Assembly: GCA_035263645.1 (NCBI GenBank)
Contig: DATFRD010000099.1
Coordinates: 1 to 21,094, forward strand
From: CF-161 sp035263645
GTDB taxonomy: Bacteria; Chloroflexota; Dormibacteria; Dormibacterales; Dormibacteraceae
Reading direction: 5' to 3'
DNA: 21,094 bases
Both the position numbers and the translations under genes were made by a program. The notes under the pieces were generated by a model. That model was not told the origin of the DNA. It worked only from the letters and a program-made list of their open reading frames with translations, and did not search any database. Shown here piece after piece: positions 6,567 to 14,424 of this stretch (the stretch's first letter is position 1; every line of letters starts with the position of its first letter).

Positions 6567-9500
6567 TTGCGTCCACTCCGGCTGACGATGCGCGGCCTTC
6601 GCAGCTATCGGGCCGCGTGCACCATCGACTTCCGGGACCGCGGACTGGTCGCGATCGTCGGCGACACCGGGGCCGGCAAGAGCTCGATCCTGGAGGCGAT
6701 CACCTACGTGCTCTACAACGCGACGACCTGGGACCAGCGCGCCGTGGGCCAGCTGCTCTCCGACGGCGCCCAGAGCATGAGCGTCGAGCTGGAGTTCCAG
6801 GCCAGGGACCAGGTCTGGTCGGTCCACCGCGCCCTGCACCGGGCGGCGGGCCGGCCCTCGACGCACCGGCTGCGCTGCCTGAGCGACCCGGCCGCCGGCG
6901 AGTACGACGGCGAGGCGGCCGTGAACGCGCAGGTGGAGCGGCTCCTGGGCATGAGCTACCGGGCCTACCTGGCCGCCGTGGTCCTGCCCCAGGGACGCTT
7001 CCAGACGCTCCTGCAGGAGACGCCGGCACGGCGCACGGGCATCCTCGAGGGCATCTTCCGGCTCACCGACCTGCGCGGCGTGCAGGCGGCCGCGCGCGAC
7101 CTGGGCGGCCGCGCCGGCGTCGCGATCGGGATGCTGGTGACCCGGCGCGAGGCCCTGCTGCCCGACCCCGCCGGCACGGCGAGGACGCTGGCAGCGGAGC
7201 TCGAATCGCTGCGCGGGCGCGAGTCGGCGCTGGTGGCCCTCCAGGCCGAGGCGGCCAGGACCCGGGAGGTGGTGCTCGAGACGACGCGGCGGGCGGACGC
7301 GCTCCGCGGGCACGCCAGCCTGGTGGCCGGTCCCGACGGACCGGTCGCGCCGCGCCTGGCGGACCTGGTCCCTTTGGCCGCGGCCGTCCGGGCCGAGCTG
7401 GCCGACGGGACGGCGCGGGAGGAGGAAGCCCGGCGGCGAGAGAAGGCTGCGGCGGACGCGGCCGCCGCAGCTGCCGAGGTGGGGGAGAGCGTCGAGCACC
7501 TCGTGGCGGCGGCGGAGCTCCTGGCGGGCGTGCGGCGGACCCTGGCCGACCTGGAGGCCGACCTCCACTCGGCCGAGCACGAGCAGGCTCAGCTGGACGC
7601 CGCTGCGGCCGCCCTGACAGAGGCTGAGGCGGCCCTGCCGGACCTGGAGGCGAGGTCGCTGGCGGCACGGCAGGCGGCCGGCGACGCGACCGGCGAGCTG
7701 GAGCGCCAGCGCGAGCTCGGGTTGCGGGTTCGGGAGGCGCTGCGGTCGGCGCGGGAGGCGAGCGACGCACGGGACGTCGCGGCAGCACAGGAGCGGCAGC
7801 GCCGGCAGGCGCTGCCCGCGCTGGAGGAGGAGGTCGCCGGCTGCGGGCGTGCGGCGCGGGAGGCCGAGCGCGAGCTCCACGACCGGAGGCGTGAGCTCGA
7901 GGAGGCTCAGCGCCGGGACGCGGCTGCGCACGCGGCCGAGGGCCTCCGCTCCGGCGACCCGTGCCCGGTCTGCGGGCGCCCGCTCACGGAGGCGTTCGAG
8001 CCACCCCCGGCCGGCGCCCTCGGGCCACTGCAGCAGGCGTTGGGGGACGCCGACGCCGAGCTGGGCCGGCGCCGGGCCGCCGAGACGGCGGCAGTGAGCC
8101 GGCTGGACGAGGGGGAGCGACGCCTCGCCGAGGCCGTGAGCCGCCACGAGGCTGCAGAGCAGGTGGCTCGGGAGCGGCTGGGCGCGCTCCGCCTCGTGGC
8201 ACCCGCCGCGGACCTGGGGGCCGGCGACCGGGCCCTGCTCGGGCCGATCGACGAGCGCGGACGGGAGCTTGCCGCCATCGCGGATGGCCTCGCGCAGGCG
8301 GCCGAGCAGGCTCGGGACCGGCTGCGCGACGTCAGGGCCGGCGTGGAGGCCGCGAGGGGCGAGCACGAGCGGCGCACGACTCGCCTGGAGGGGGAGCGCT
8401 CGCGCATCCGGGAGCAGAGAGCCCGGACCGCCGAGCGGCTGCGGGCGCTGCCGCGCGGGCTGGCGGCGCCGGAGGCGGCCCGCGCCGCCGATCTGGACGA
8501 CGTGATCGCCGCTGCAGGAAGCCGGCTCGATGCGGCGACGAGGCAGCGGCAGGAGCTGGACGGCCTGCGAGCCGAAGTCGCCCGGTTGGCCACGGTGCGA
8601 GCAGGGCTGCAGCGCCGGCTCCAGGACCAGGTCGAGAGCCCGCGAGGCCTGGCCATGCGCCGCGCCCTGGAGCTGCGGCTGCGCGTCGACGACGGCCTCC
8701 GGGCGCTGGGGCGCGCCGCCGTGGAGGCCGCGCCGACCGGGGCCGCGATCGAGGTGGAGGTCAGCTGGGCGATGGAGCTGGACCGGCAGGCGGCCGAGCT
8801 GCTGCGCCACCTGGAGGACGCGATCGGCGCCGGTGAGCGAGCGGCGGCAGCGGCGACGGCCGAGCTGGAGCGCCGGTTGACGGAGTCCGGGCTGGCGAAC
8901 GCCGAGGGCCTCGAAGAGGAGCTGCGAGGGGTGAGCCGGCAGATCGGCAGGGTGCAGAGCGCGATGGAGGCGGCGGAGGTCCAGATACCCCGGGCGGCCG
9001 ATCTCGATAGTCGGATCGCTTCCGGCGTCGAGGTCCGGGACTCGCTCCTGGAGCTGGCGCGGCTCGTCGGGGACTCGCAGTTCGTCGGGCACGTGATCGA
9101 GCGCCTGCAGCGGCAGCTGCTCATCGTGGCGTCGCAGATCCTGGGCTCGATGAGCGGCGGCGCCTACGGCTTCGCCGCGAACTTCGAGATCGTGGATCGC
9201 CTTACGAACCAGCCGAGGCCGACGCGGACGCTGTCCGGCGGAGAGACGTTCCTGGCCAGCCTGGCGCTCGCCCTGGCGCTGGTCGAGATCGCCGCCCGCT
9301 CGGGGACCCAGCTCGACGCGCTGTTCCTGGACGAGGGCTTCGGCTCGCTCGACGCGAGCGCGCTGGACGACGCGCTGTCCGCGCTCGAGCTCCAGGCCAG
9401 CGCGGGCCGGCTGGTTGCGGTGGTCAGCCACGTGCGGGCGGTGGCGGAACGCATCGAGACCGTGCTGGAGGTCACGAGGACCGCGGCCGGCAGCCAGGCC

Positions 9501-9569
9501 GAGTGGCGGGGCGCGACCGAGCGCGAGCTGATGCTCGCCGAGGAGCTGGAGAGCAGGCTGCTCGCGTAG
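6567..9569 (+). CDS. sbcC: Rad50/SbcC-type SMC-family ATPase
   Basis: The 1000-residue ATPase subunit of the Mre11-Rad50 complex. Order of parts: N-terminal ATPase half with Walker A GDTGAGKS (32-39) and Q-loop region LPQGRFQTLLQ; a long, Arg/Glu/Ala-rich coiled coil; a zinc hook with CPVCGRPL (Cys466, Cys469) at the middle, which dimerises two molecules through Zn; the return coiled coil; then signature LSGGE (889-893), Walker B LDALFLDEGFGSLD (Asp922, Glu923) and the H-loop VVSHV. The start is TTG at 6567: it gives MRPLRLTMRGLRSY, the typical SbcC/Rad50 first beta-strand, whereas the next ATG (6588) would remove it. An AGGGGG run at 6561-6566 directly abuts the TTG, too close for a standard Shine-Dalgarno, so translation probably depends on coupling to mre11, whose stop is 4 bases upstream. 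All key ATPase residues are present. Confidence 0.95.
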   Translation: MRPLRLTMRGLRSYRAACTIDFRDRGLVAIVGDTGAGKSSILEAITYVLYNATTWDQRAVGQLLSDGAQSMSVELEFQARDQVWSVHRALHRAAGRPSTHRLRCLSDPAAGEYDGEAAVNAQVERLLGMSYRAYLAAVVLPQGRFQTLLQETPARRTGILEGIFRLTDLRGVQAAARDLGGRAGVAIGMLVTRREALLPDPAGTARTLAAELESLRGRESALVALQAEAARTREVVLETTRRADALRGHASLVAGPDGPVAPRLADLVPLAAAVRAELADGTAREEEARRREKAAADAAAAAAEVGESVEHLVAAAELLAGVRRTLADLEADLHSAEHEQAQLDAAAAALTEAEAALPDLEARSLAARQAAGDATGELERQRELGLRVREALRSAREASDARDVAAAQERQRRQALPALEEEVAGCGRAAREAERELHDRRRELEEAQRRDAAAHAAEGLRSGDPCPVCGRPLTEAFEPPPAGALGPLQQALGDADAELGRRRAAETAAVSRLDEGERRLAEAVSRHEAAEQVARERLGALRLVAPAADLGAGDRALLGPIDERGRELAAIADGLAQAAEQARDRLRDVRAGVEAARGEHERRTTRLEGERSRIREQRARTAERLRALPRGLAAPEAARAADLDDVIAAAGSRLDAATRQRQELDGLRAEVARLATVRAGLQRRLQDQVESPRGLAMRRALELRLRVDDGLRALGRAAVEAAPTGAAIEVEVSWAMELDRQAAELLRHLEDAIGAGERAAAAATAELERRLTESGLANAEGLEEELRGVSRQIGRVQSAMEAAEVQIPRAADLDSRIASGVEVRDSLLELARLVGDSQFVGHVIERLQRQLLIVASQILGSMSGGAYGFAANFEIVDRLTNQPRPTRTLSGGETFLASLALALALVEIAARSGTQLDALFLDEGFGSLDASALDDALSALELQASAGRLVAVVSHVRAVAERIETVLEVTRTAAGSQAEWRGATERELMLAEELESRLLA

Positions 9570-9594
9570 GCTGGCCGGCGCGTCCCCGTCCAGG

Positions 9595-9610
9595 GGCCCG
9601 GTCGCGGGCC
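9595..9610 (+). terminator. Possible hairpin after rad50
   Basis: GGCCCG and CGGGCC form a perfect 6-bp stem with the loop GTCG, 25 bases after the rad50 stop. No T-tract follows, so termination is uncertain. Confidence 0.3.
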
Positions 9611-9637
9611 GAAGCGCCGGAGGCCACCCGAGTTGCA

Positions 9638-9669
9638 GGACGAGTGGCAGGTTCGCTCGTCCGTAGGAT
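9638..9669 (+). promoter_or_regulatory. -10 element with adjacent inverted repeat upstream of the lipoprotein gene
   Basis: A perfect 7-bp inverted repeat, GGACGAG (9638-9644) and CTCGTCC (9656-9662) with an 11-base gap, ends one base before the -10-like TAGGAT (9664-9669). Its position in the -35/-10 interval would suit a repressor operator. A start near 9676 would leave a leader of about 33 bases that carries the Shine-Dalgarno AAGGGGGG (9693-9700), 8 bases before the ATG at 9709. Confidence 0.4.
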
Positions 9670-9708
9670 GGTCCCGTTCACAAGCCACGGTGAAGGGGGG
9701 ATGTCGGA

Positions 9709-11232
9709 ATGACCTCGCTGAGATCGCGCGTGCATGCGCGCCTCGTGACGTTCGCGGTAGCCATTCTCGCGGTAGCCGGCGCCTGTTCGAGCTCGTCCGG
9801 ACAGACGTCCGCGCCTCCCGTCCGGCAGGCGGTGGGCTCCGAGGCGATGGTCCGGGGGCCGATCGCGCCCGCCGCGCAGCCCGGGGATCCTTCGCACGAC
9901 TACGTCTTCTACGCGACGCCGATGGACCTGAAGAAGGTCGGCTACGTGGAGCAGGAGTACTTCGTCTCCGGCACCGCCACGCGGTTCCCGTCGAATCCGG
10001 CGAACCCGATGACGAACTCGGCTCCGATGGGCACGATGCCGTACACCACCCGGATCGTGGTCCGCAGGCCGGCCGACCCGAGCCGGTTCACCGGCGTGGT
10101 GGTGGTGGACTGGCAGAACGTGACGGCCGGGCACGACATCGACACCGAGTGGTCGGGCAGCGGCGACTTCTTCGTCCGCAGCGGCTGGGCCTGGGTGGGC
10201 GCCTCCGTGCAGCGCGTGGGAGTCAACGGCGCTGCTCCTGGTCCCACGGCCGGTCTCGGCCTGAAGCAGTGGGGCCCGACGCGATACGCGCCGCTCGACC
10301 TGTCGGCCGGGGGCACGGTCAATGACGACTCGCAGTCGTTCGACGTGTTCTCCCAGATCGGCGCACTGGCCAGGCATGCCGGCCCGGGCGTCGATCCCTT
10401 CAAGGGGATGAACGTGCGGCATGTCTACGCGGCCGGCGTCTCGCAGTCGGCGCGGTTCCTGGTTCTCTACTACAACACCGTCCAGCAGCAGGCGAAGGTC
10501 TACGACGGCCTCCTCGTCGGGCTGGGCGGGCCCCGGGTGCGCACCGACGTGGCGACGAAGATGCTCCGGGTCAACACCGAGACCGACGTGTGGCGCGGGC
10601 AGGGCGACCCTGCCATCCGCATCGGCGACACGTCGTACGTGCACGAATGGGAGATCGCCGGCGGCTCGCACGTGCCGGCCGCCGCGGTGTCGACGACGGC
10701 AGGCGACCCCCGGGCGAATCTGGGGTGGATCCAGGAGCGTGAATTCGGGCAGGCGCAGGCGTTGAGCTGCGTGAATCCGGGCCCGAGCGACGTCGAGGAC
10801 TGGGCGGTCTTCCACTCCGCGTACTCGGCGCTGGACCGCTGGGTCAGCGGCGGCCAGGCGCCGCCGAAGGCGACGCCCATCCAGGTCAGCGGCCCGAACC
10901 CGGCGCCGGCCGGGACGTGGAGCATCGTTCGCGACGCCGGCGGCCTGGCAGTCGGCGGCATCCGCCTGCCCAAGGTGGCGGTGCCCGTGGCGCTGAACAA
11001 TGGCGAGAACGCGCCGGCCTCGCTCTCGAACCCGCTCAACGGGTTCTGCGTCCTCTACGGCACGCACCGTTCGTACGACGCGGCCAAGCTGGCGTCCCTC
11101 TACGGCTCGCACGCCGCGTTTGTCTCCAGGGTGACGCAGACGGTGGACACCCTGGAGAAGCAGGGATTCCTCCTTCGGGCCGACGGCGACGCGCTGCTCC
11201 AGTCGGCGCGGTCATCGGACGCCGGCATCTAG
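9709..11232 (+). CDS. Lipoprotein with alpha/beta-hydrolase domain (Abhydrolase_10 type)
   Basis: The 507-residue protein starts with a basic n-region, a hydrophobic segment and a lipobox-like AVAGAC with Cys26, followed by a Ser-rich linker. It is probably a lipid-anchored exported enzyme. The body resembles the 'alpha/beta hydrolase domain-containing protein' family PF20091: YTTRIVVRRPADPSRFTGVV and VVDWQNVTAG near residues 105-145, the nucleophile elbow AAGVSQSARF (Ser245, a GxSxS rather than GxSxG form), and GGSHVPA (His321) as the probable catalytic His. A conserved VEWxN-like strand (here VDWQN) early in the domain fits this family. The substrate is unknown; an ester or lactone is likely. 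The start is fixed by the AAGGGGGG ribosome site. A three-codon ATG-TCG-GAA-TGA frame at 9701 overlaps the start codon. The gene converges on nrdJ. Confidence 0.75.
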   Translation: MTSLRSRVHARLVTFAVAILAVAGACSSSSGQTSAPPVRQAVGSEAMVRGPIAPAAQPGDPSHDYVFYATPMDLKKVGYVEQEYFVSGTATRFPSNPANPMTNSAPMGTMPYTTRIVVRRPADPSRFTGVVVVDWQNVTAGHDIDTEWSGSGDFFVRSGWAWVGASVQRVGVNGAAPGPTAGLGLKQWGPTRYAPLDLSAGGTVNDDSQSFDVFSQIGALARHAGPGVDPFKGMNVRHVYAAGVSQSARFLVLYYNTVQQQAKVYDGLLVGLGGPRVRTDVATKMLRVNTETDVWRGQGDPAIRIGDTSYVHEWEIAGGSHVPAAAVSTTAGDPRANLGWIQEREFGQAQALSCVNPGPSDVEDWAVFHSAYSALDRWVSGGQAPPKATPIQVSGPNPAPAGTWSIVRDAGGLAVGGIRLPKVAVPVALNNGENAPASLSNPLNGFCVLYGTHRSYDAAKLASLYGSHAAFVSRVTQTVDTLEKQGFLLRADGDALLQSARSSDAGI

Positions 11233-11286
11233 CGGCAGGATCTGGGCGGGATGCCGGGCGGCGAGACCCGCCGCTCGGCGTCAAGA

Positions 11287-11313
11287 GGGTGCCCGCCTGA
11301 CAGGCGGGCACCC
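11287..11313. terminator. Perfect 12-bp hairpin between convergent genes
   Basis: GGGTGCCCGCCT, loop GAC, then AGGCGGGCACCC is a perfect inverted repeat, placed 55 bases after the lipoprotein stop and 25 bases after the nrdJ stop (on the other strand). There is no clear T-tract on either side, only TCTTG on the minus strand. Its position between two convergent genes suits a shared bidirectional terminator. Confidence 0.65.
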
Positions 11314-11338
11314 CCGTGCGTCACCGTGTCAGCTCACA

Positions 11339-14155
11339 TCAGCTGCAGCCGGTCGTGGAGCCGCAGTTGAGGCACTTGTAGCAGGAGCCGTTGCGGACCG
11401 TGATTGCGCCGCAGTCCGCGCAGGACGGCGCGTCCGCGTTCACCACGAACGTCAGCTTCTGCGTAGCCATCGTGCCGTTGGCGTGTTTCCTCGGCTGCGC
11501 CTTTGGCGTGGGTTCCGGCTCCGATTTCGGCGCCAGGGTCGGCTCTGGCGCGGGCGGCTGGTCGAGCGTCGCCGCTGGGGGCTGCCGGCGCACGATGCCG
11601 ACCGCCTCCTGGTCCGCCGCGTCCAGGAACCGGCTGGCCAGCCACCGGAAGATGTAGTCGATGATCGATTTGGCGATCGGGATCTCCGGGTTCTTGGTGA
11701 AGCCGCTCGGCTCGAAGCGCACGTGGCTGAACTTGTTCACCATCATCCGCAGGGGAACCCCGTACTGGAGTGCCATCGACGTCTGGAGCGCGAACGCGTC
11801 CATCAGGCCCGAGATGGTGGAGCCCTCCTTGGCCATGGTCAGGAAGATCTCTCCCGGCGTTCCGTCGTCGTACAGGCCCACCGTCACATAGCCCTCGTGG
11901 CCCTGCACGTCGAACTTGTGCGTCAGTGAGTGCCGCTCGTCGGGCAGGCGCCGCCGCACCGGCCGCGGCTCCTGCGCCGCTTCGGAGGGCTGGGCCTCTC
12001 GCTCTTCCTCCAGCGAGGTGGCCAGCGGCTGCGACCGCTTGCAGCCGTCCCGGTAGATCGCGATGCACTTGAGGCCCAGCCGCCACGACTCGAGGTAGGT
12101 GTCGGCGATGTCCTCCACGGTCGCCTCGTGCGGCATGTTCACCGTCTTGGACTGCGAGCCGGAGATGAACGGCTGCACCGCGGCCATCATGCGGACGTGG
12201 CCCATCGGCGCGATGGACCGCGTTCCCTTCACCGGCTTGAACGCGCAGTCGAACACGTCGAGGTGCTGATCCTGCAGGTGGGGAGCGCCCTCGATCGTGT
12301 CGTGCTCGTCGATGTACGCGACGATCTCGCGTGTCTGGGAGTCGTCGTAGCCCAGCCCGCGCAGGGCGTGCGGGACCGTGGAGTTGACGATCTTCAGCAG
12401 GCCACCGCCCACCAGCTTCTTGTACTTGACCAGCGCGAGGTCGGGCTCGATGCCCGTGGTGTCGCAGTCCATCATCAGGCCGATCGTGCCCGTCGGCGCC
12501 AGCACCGTGGCCTGGGCGTTGCGATACCCGTGCCGCTCGCCCAGCGCGACCGCCTCGTCCCACGTCGACCGGGCGGCGCGGAGCATGTCGTCCGACCTGC
12601 CGTCGAGGTCCAGCCGGTGGGCATGGGCACGGTGCTTGCGCATCACGCGGAGCATCGGCTCGCGGTTGCGCTCGAACTCCTCGAACGGGCCCAGCATCTC
12701 GGCCATCCGCGCCGACTGGCCAAAGGCACGGCCCGTCATGATGGCCGTGATCGCGCCGGCCAGCCGCCGACCCTGGTCGGAGTCGTAGGCCAGGCCCATG
12801 GACATGAGCAGCGCGCCCAGGTTGGCGTAGCCGAGGCCGAGGGGCCGGAGCCGCTCGGAGTTGGCCGCGATCGCAGACGCGGGGTAGGAGGCATTGGAGA
12901 CGAGGATCTCCTGCGCCGTGAAGCACACGTCGATCGCCCGCTGGAACCGCTCCGCGTCGAACCGGCCGTCCGCGGCCTGGTACCTGAGCAGGTTGAGCGA
13001 GAGCAGGTTGCACGCGGTGTCGTCCAGGAACACGAACTCGGAGCACGGATTGGTGGCGTTGATGCGGCCGGTGTTCGGCACGCAGTTCCAGTCCTGGATC
13101 GTGGTGTCGAACTGCACCCCGGGGTCGCCGCAGATCCAGGCGGCGTCCGCCATCGCCCGCCAGACGTCCCGCGCGTGGTACGTCTGCAGCGGCCGGCCGT
13201 CGATCACGGCCCTGACCTCCCACTCGGAGTCGCGCTCGACCGCGCGCATGAACTCGTCCGTGGCGCGGACCGAATGGTTCGCGTTCTGGAACTGGACCGA
13301 GTCGTAGGCGCCGCCGGGGACGTTGAAGCCGGCGTCGTAGCCCGCCTCGATCAGCGCCCAGGCCTTCTTCTCCTCGTCGGCCTTGCAGCTGATGAAGTCG
13401 AGGATGTCCGGATGGTCCGCGTTGAGGATGACCATCTTGGCGGCCCGCCGGGTCGTGCCGCCCGACTTGATCGAGCCGGCGAAGCTGTCGTAGCCGCGCA
13501 TGAAGGACACCGGACCGGACGCCGTGCCGCCGCCCGCCAGCGGCTCCCGCGACGACCGCAGGACCGAGAGGTTCGTGCCCGTCCCCGACCCGAACTTGAA
13601 CAGCATCCCCTCGGTCTTGGCGAGCTCGAGGATCGACTCCATCGTGTCCTCGACCGCGTTGATGAAGCAGGCGGAGGCCTGCTGCGCCCGGCCCGGGACG
13701 CCGATGTTGAACCACACGGGGCTGTTGAAGGCGGCGTGCTGCGTCACCAGCAGCCAGCGCAGCTCCTCCTCCCAGTTGGCCGCGTCTTCCTCGGTCGCGA
13801 AGTAGCCTCCCTCCCGGCCCCAGCGTCCGATGGTGCCCACGACCCGGTCGACCAGCTGGCGGACGCTGTGCTCGCGGTCGGGGCTGCCCAGGTGACCCCG
13901 GAAGTACTTCTGGGCGACCACGTTCGTGGCCAGCTGCGACCAGGATTCGGGAACCTCGACGTCCTCCTGCTCGAAGATGACCGCGCCCTTCTCGCTGGTG
14001 ATCCGGGCGGTCCGGCGCTCCCACGCGACCAGGTCGTACGCACGGCTGCCGGGCGGCGTGAAGTAGCGCCCGAAGGTCAGCCCTGCCGCTCGGGGGGCCT
14101 CCTGGATCTCGTTTTGATCGCCGGCAACTGGGACGTCGGCTGCGTGTCTGGCCAT
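11339..14155 (-). CDS. nrdJ: Class II (B12-dependent) ribonucleoside-diphosphate reductase
   Basis: The 938-residue enzyme reduces ribonucleotides to deoxyribonucleotides using adenosylcobalamin. Visible landmarks: redox Cys163 in ASACFINAVEDTMESI; SGTGTNLSVLR after it; the active site NPCSEF (Asn369, thiyl-radical Cys371, Glu373); the second redox Cys382 eleven residues on, a spacing I recall from Thermotoga-type NrdJ; and the loop APTGTIGLMMDCDTTGIEPD. From about 790 to 880 there is a TSCPD domain (YVTVGLYDDGTPGEIFLTMAKEG). A Pro-rich linker leads to a Cys-rich tail with Cys912, 915, 925, 928, 931 and 937, likely the zinc ribbon plus shuttle cysteine. Lack of a neighbouring small subunit agrees with class II. 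I chose the ATG at 14155: it follows AGGAGG by 11 bases and is the first Met after the promoter; the open frame extends far upstream but only through the leader and unrelated coding sequence. Confidence 0.95.
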   Translation of the reverse strand: MARHAADVPVAGDQNEIQEAPRAAGLTFGRYFTPPGSRAYDLVAWERRTARITSEKGAVIFEQEDVEVPESWSQLATNVVAQKYFRGHLGSPDREHSVRQLVDRVVGTIGRWGREGGYFATEEDAANWEEELRWLLVTQHAAFNSPVWFNIGVPGRAQQASACFINAVEDTMESILELAKTEGMLFKFGSGTGTNLSVLRSSREPLAGGGTASGPVSFMRGYDSFAGSIKSGGTTRRAAKMVILNADHPDILDFISCKADEEKKAWALIEAGYDAGFNVPGGAYDSVQFQNANHSVRATDEFMRAVERDSEWEVRAVIDGRPLQTYHARDVWRAMADAAWICGDPGVQFDTTIQDWNCVPNTGRINATNPCSEFVFLDDTACNLLSLNLLRYQAADGRFDAERFQRAIDVCFTAQEILVSNASYPASAIAANSERLRPLGLGYANLGALLMSMGLAYDSDQGRRLAGAITAIMTGRAFGQSARMAEMLGPFEEFERNREPMLRVMRKHRAHAHRLDLDGRSDDMLRAARSTWDEAVALGERHGYRNAQATVLAPTGTIGLMMDCDTTGIEPDLALVKYKKLVGGGLLKIVNSTVPHALRGLGYDDSQTREIVAYIDEHDTIEGAPHLQDQHLDVFDCAFKPVKGTRSIAPMGHVRMMAAVQPFISGSQSKTVNMPHEATVEDIADTYLESWRLGLKCIAIYRDGCKRSQPLATSLEEEREAQPSEAAQEPRPVRRRLPDERHSLTHKFDVQGHEGYVTVGLYDDGTPGEIFLTMAKEGSTISGLMDAFALQTSMALQYGVPLRMMVNKFSHVRFEPSGFTKNPEIPIAKSIIDYIFRWLASRFLDAADQEAVGIVRRQPPAATLDQPPAPEPTLAPKSEPEPTPKAQPRKHANGTMATQKLTFVVNADAPSCADCGAITVRNGSCYKCLNCGSTTGCS

Positions 14156-14197
14156 CGGTGCGAGAGCCTCCTGTGTGCGATTGGACCCCGGCGGGAA

Positions 14198-14213
14198 CGG
14201 GGCCCACTGGCCC
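14198..14213 (-). other. Stem-loop in the nrdJ leader
   Basis: GGGGCC and GGCCCC pair as a 6-bp stem with a 4-base loop (7 bp if the flanking C-G pair at 14197/14214 is counted). It lies in the predicted 5' leader, about 42 bases before the start codon. Its role is unknown. No B12-box sequence is seen nearby. Confidence 0.35.
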
Positions 14214-14284
14214 CGGAGGGGACGAATGAGGCCCCAGAGCATGCCCGCCACAGATGCCCCAGGGCCTCCCTCGATGACGGTCTC

Positions 14285-14314
14285 AGTGTACAACGGCGGG
14301 GACGGCCAGGTCAA
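14285..14314 (-). promoter_or_regulatory. Sigma-70-type promoter of nrdJ
   Basis: On the minus strand TTGACC (14309-14314) and TACACT (14285-14290) are separated by 18 bases, the best -35/-10 pair in the window. Transcription would start near 14278, giving a leader of about 120 bases before the ATG at 14155. Confidence 0.7.
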
Positions 14315-14321
14315 GCTCCAA

Positions 14322-14367
14322 CCACAACATATTTGGCTCCCTCTGCTGCTCAGGCCCAAGATGTGGG
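14322..14367 (-). promoter_or_regulatory. Two candidate NrdR boxes upstream of nrdJ
   Basis: Two imperfect palindromes lie just upstream of the -35 element: CCAAATATGTTGTGG (14322-14336) and CCCACATCTTGGG (14355-14367), as read on the minus strand. Their centres are 32 bp apart, about three helical turns, the arrangement known for NrdR boxes that repress ribonucleotide reductase genes. The AT-rich core stands out from the GC-rich surroundings. The match to the NrdR consensus is partial, so this is inference from symmetry, spacing and the gene controlled. Confidence 0.45.
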
Positions 14368-14424
14368 CCAGGCACTGTGCAAAGCCTGGGGACGAGGTGT
14401 GCGAACACGGCGCCAGTCCTGTGG

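Noticed and set aside
6588..6590. ATG start for rad50
   Set aside because: It would remove the first beta-strand (RPLRLT) that the family conserves; TTG at 6567 keeps it and is coupled to the mre11 stop.
6462..9431. A 989-codon open frame antisense to rad50
   Set aside because: Low-complexity Arg/Gln/Leu/Pro composition and no recognisable motif, while the plus strand encodes a complete Rad50.
2534..9569. A phage-defence island made of HerA plus a nuclease
   Set aside because: HerA-like ATPases do occur in defence systems, but the presence of Mre11 and Rad50 with intact motifs, an AlkZ-like neighbour and no integrase or other defence genes favours repair. Not fully excluded.
14156..14280. 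Cobalamin riboswitch before nrdJ
   Set aside because: The leader of about 120 bases is shorter than a typical B12 riboswitch and I see no B12-box (GCCACTG) sequence; only a simple GC hairpin is present.
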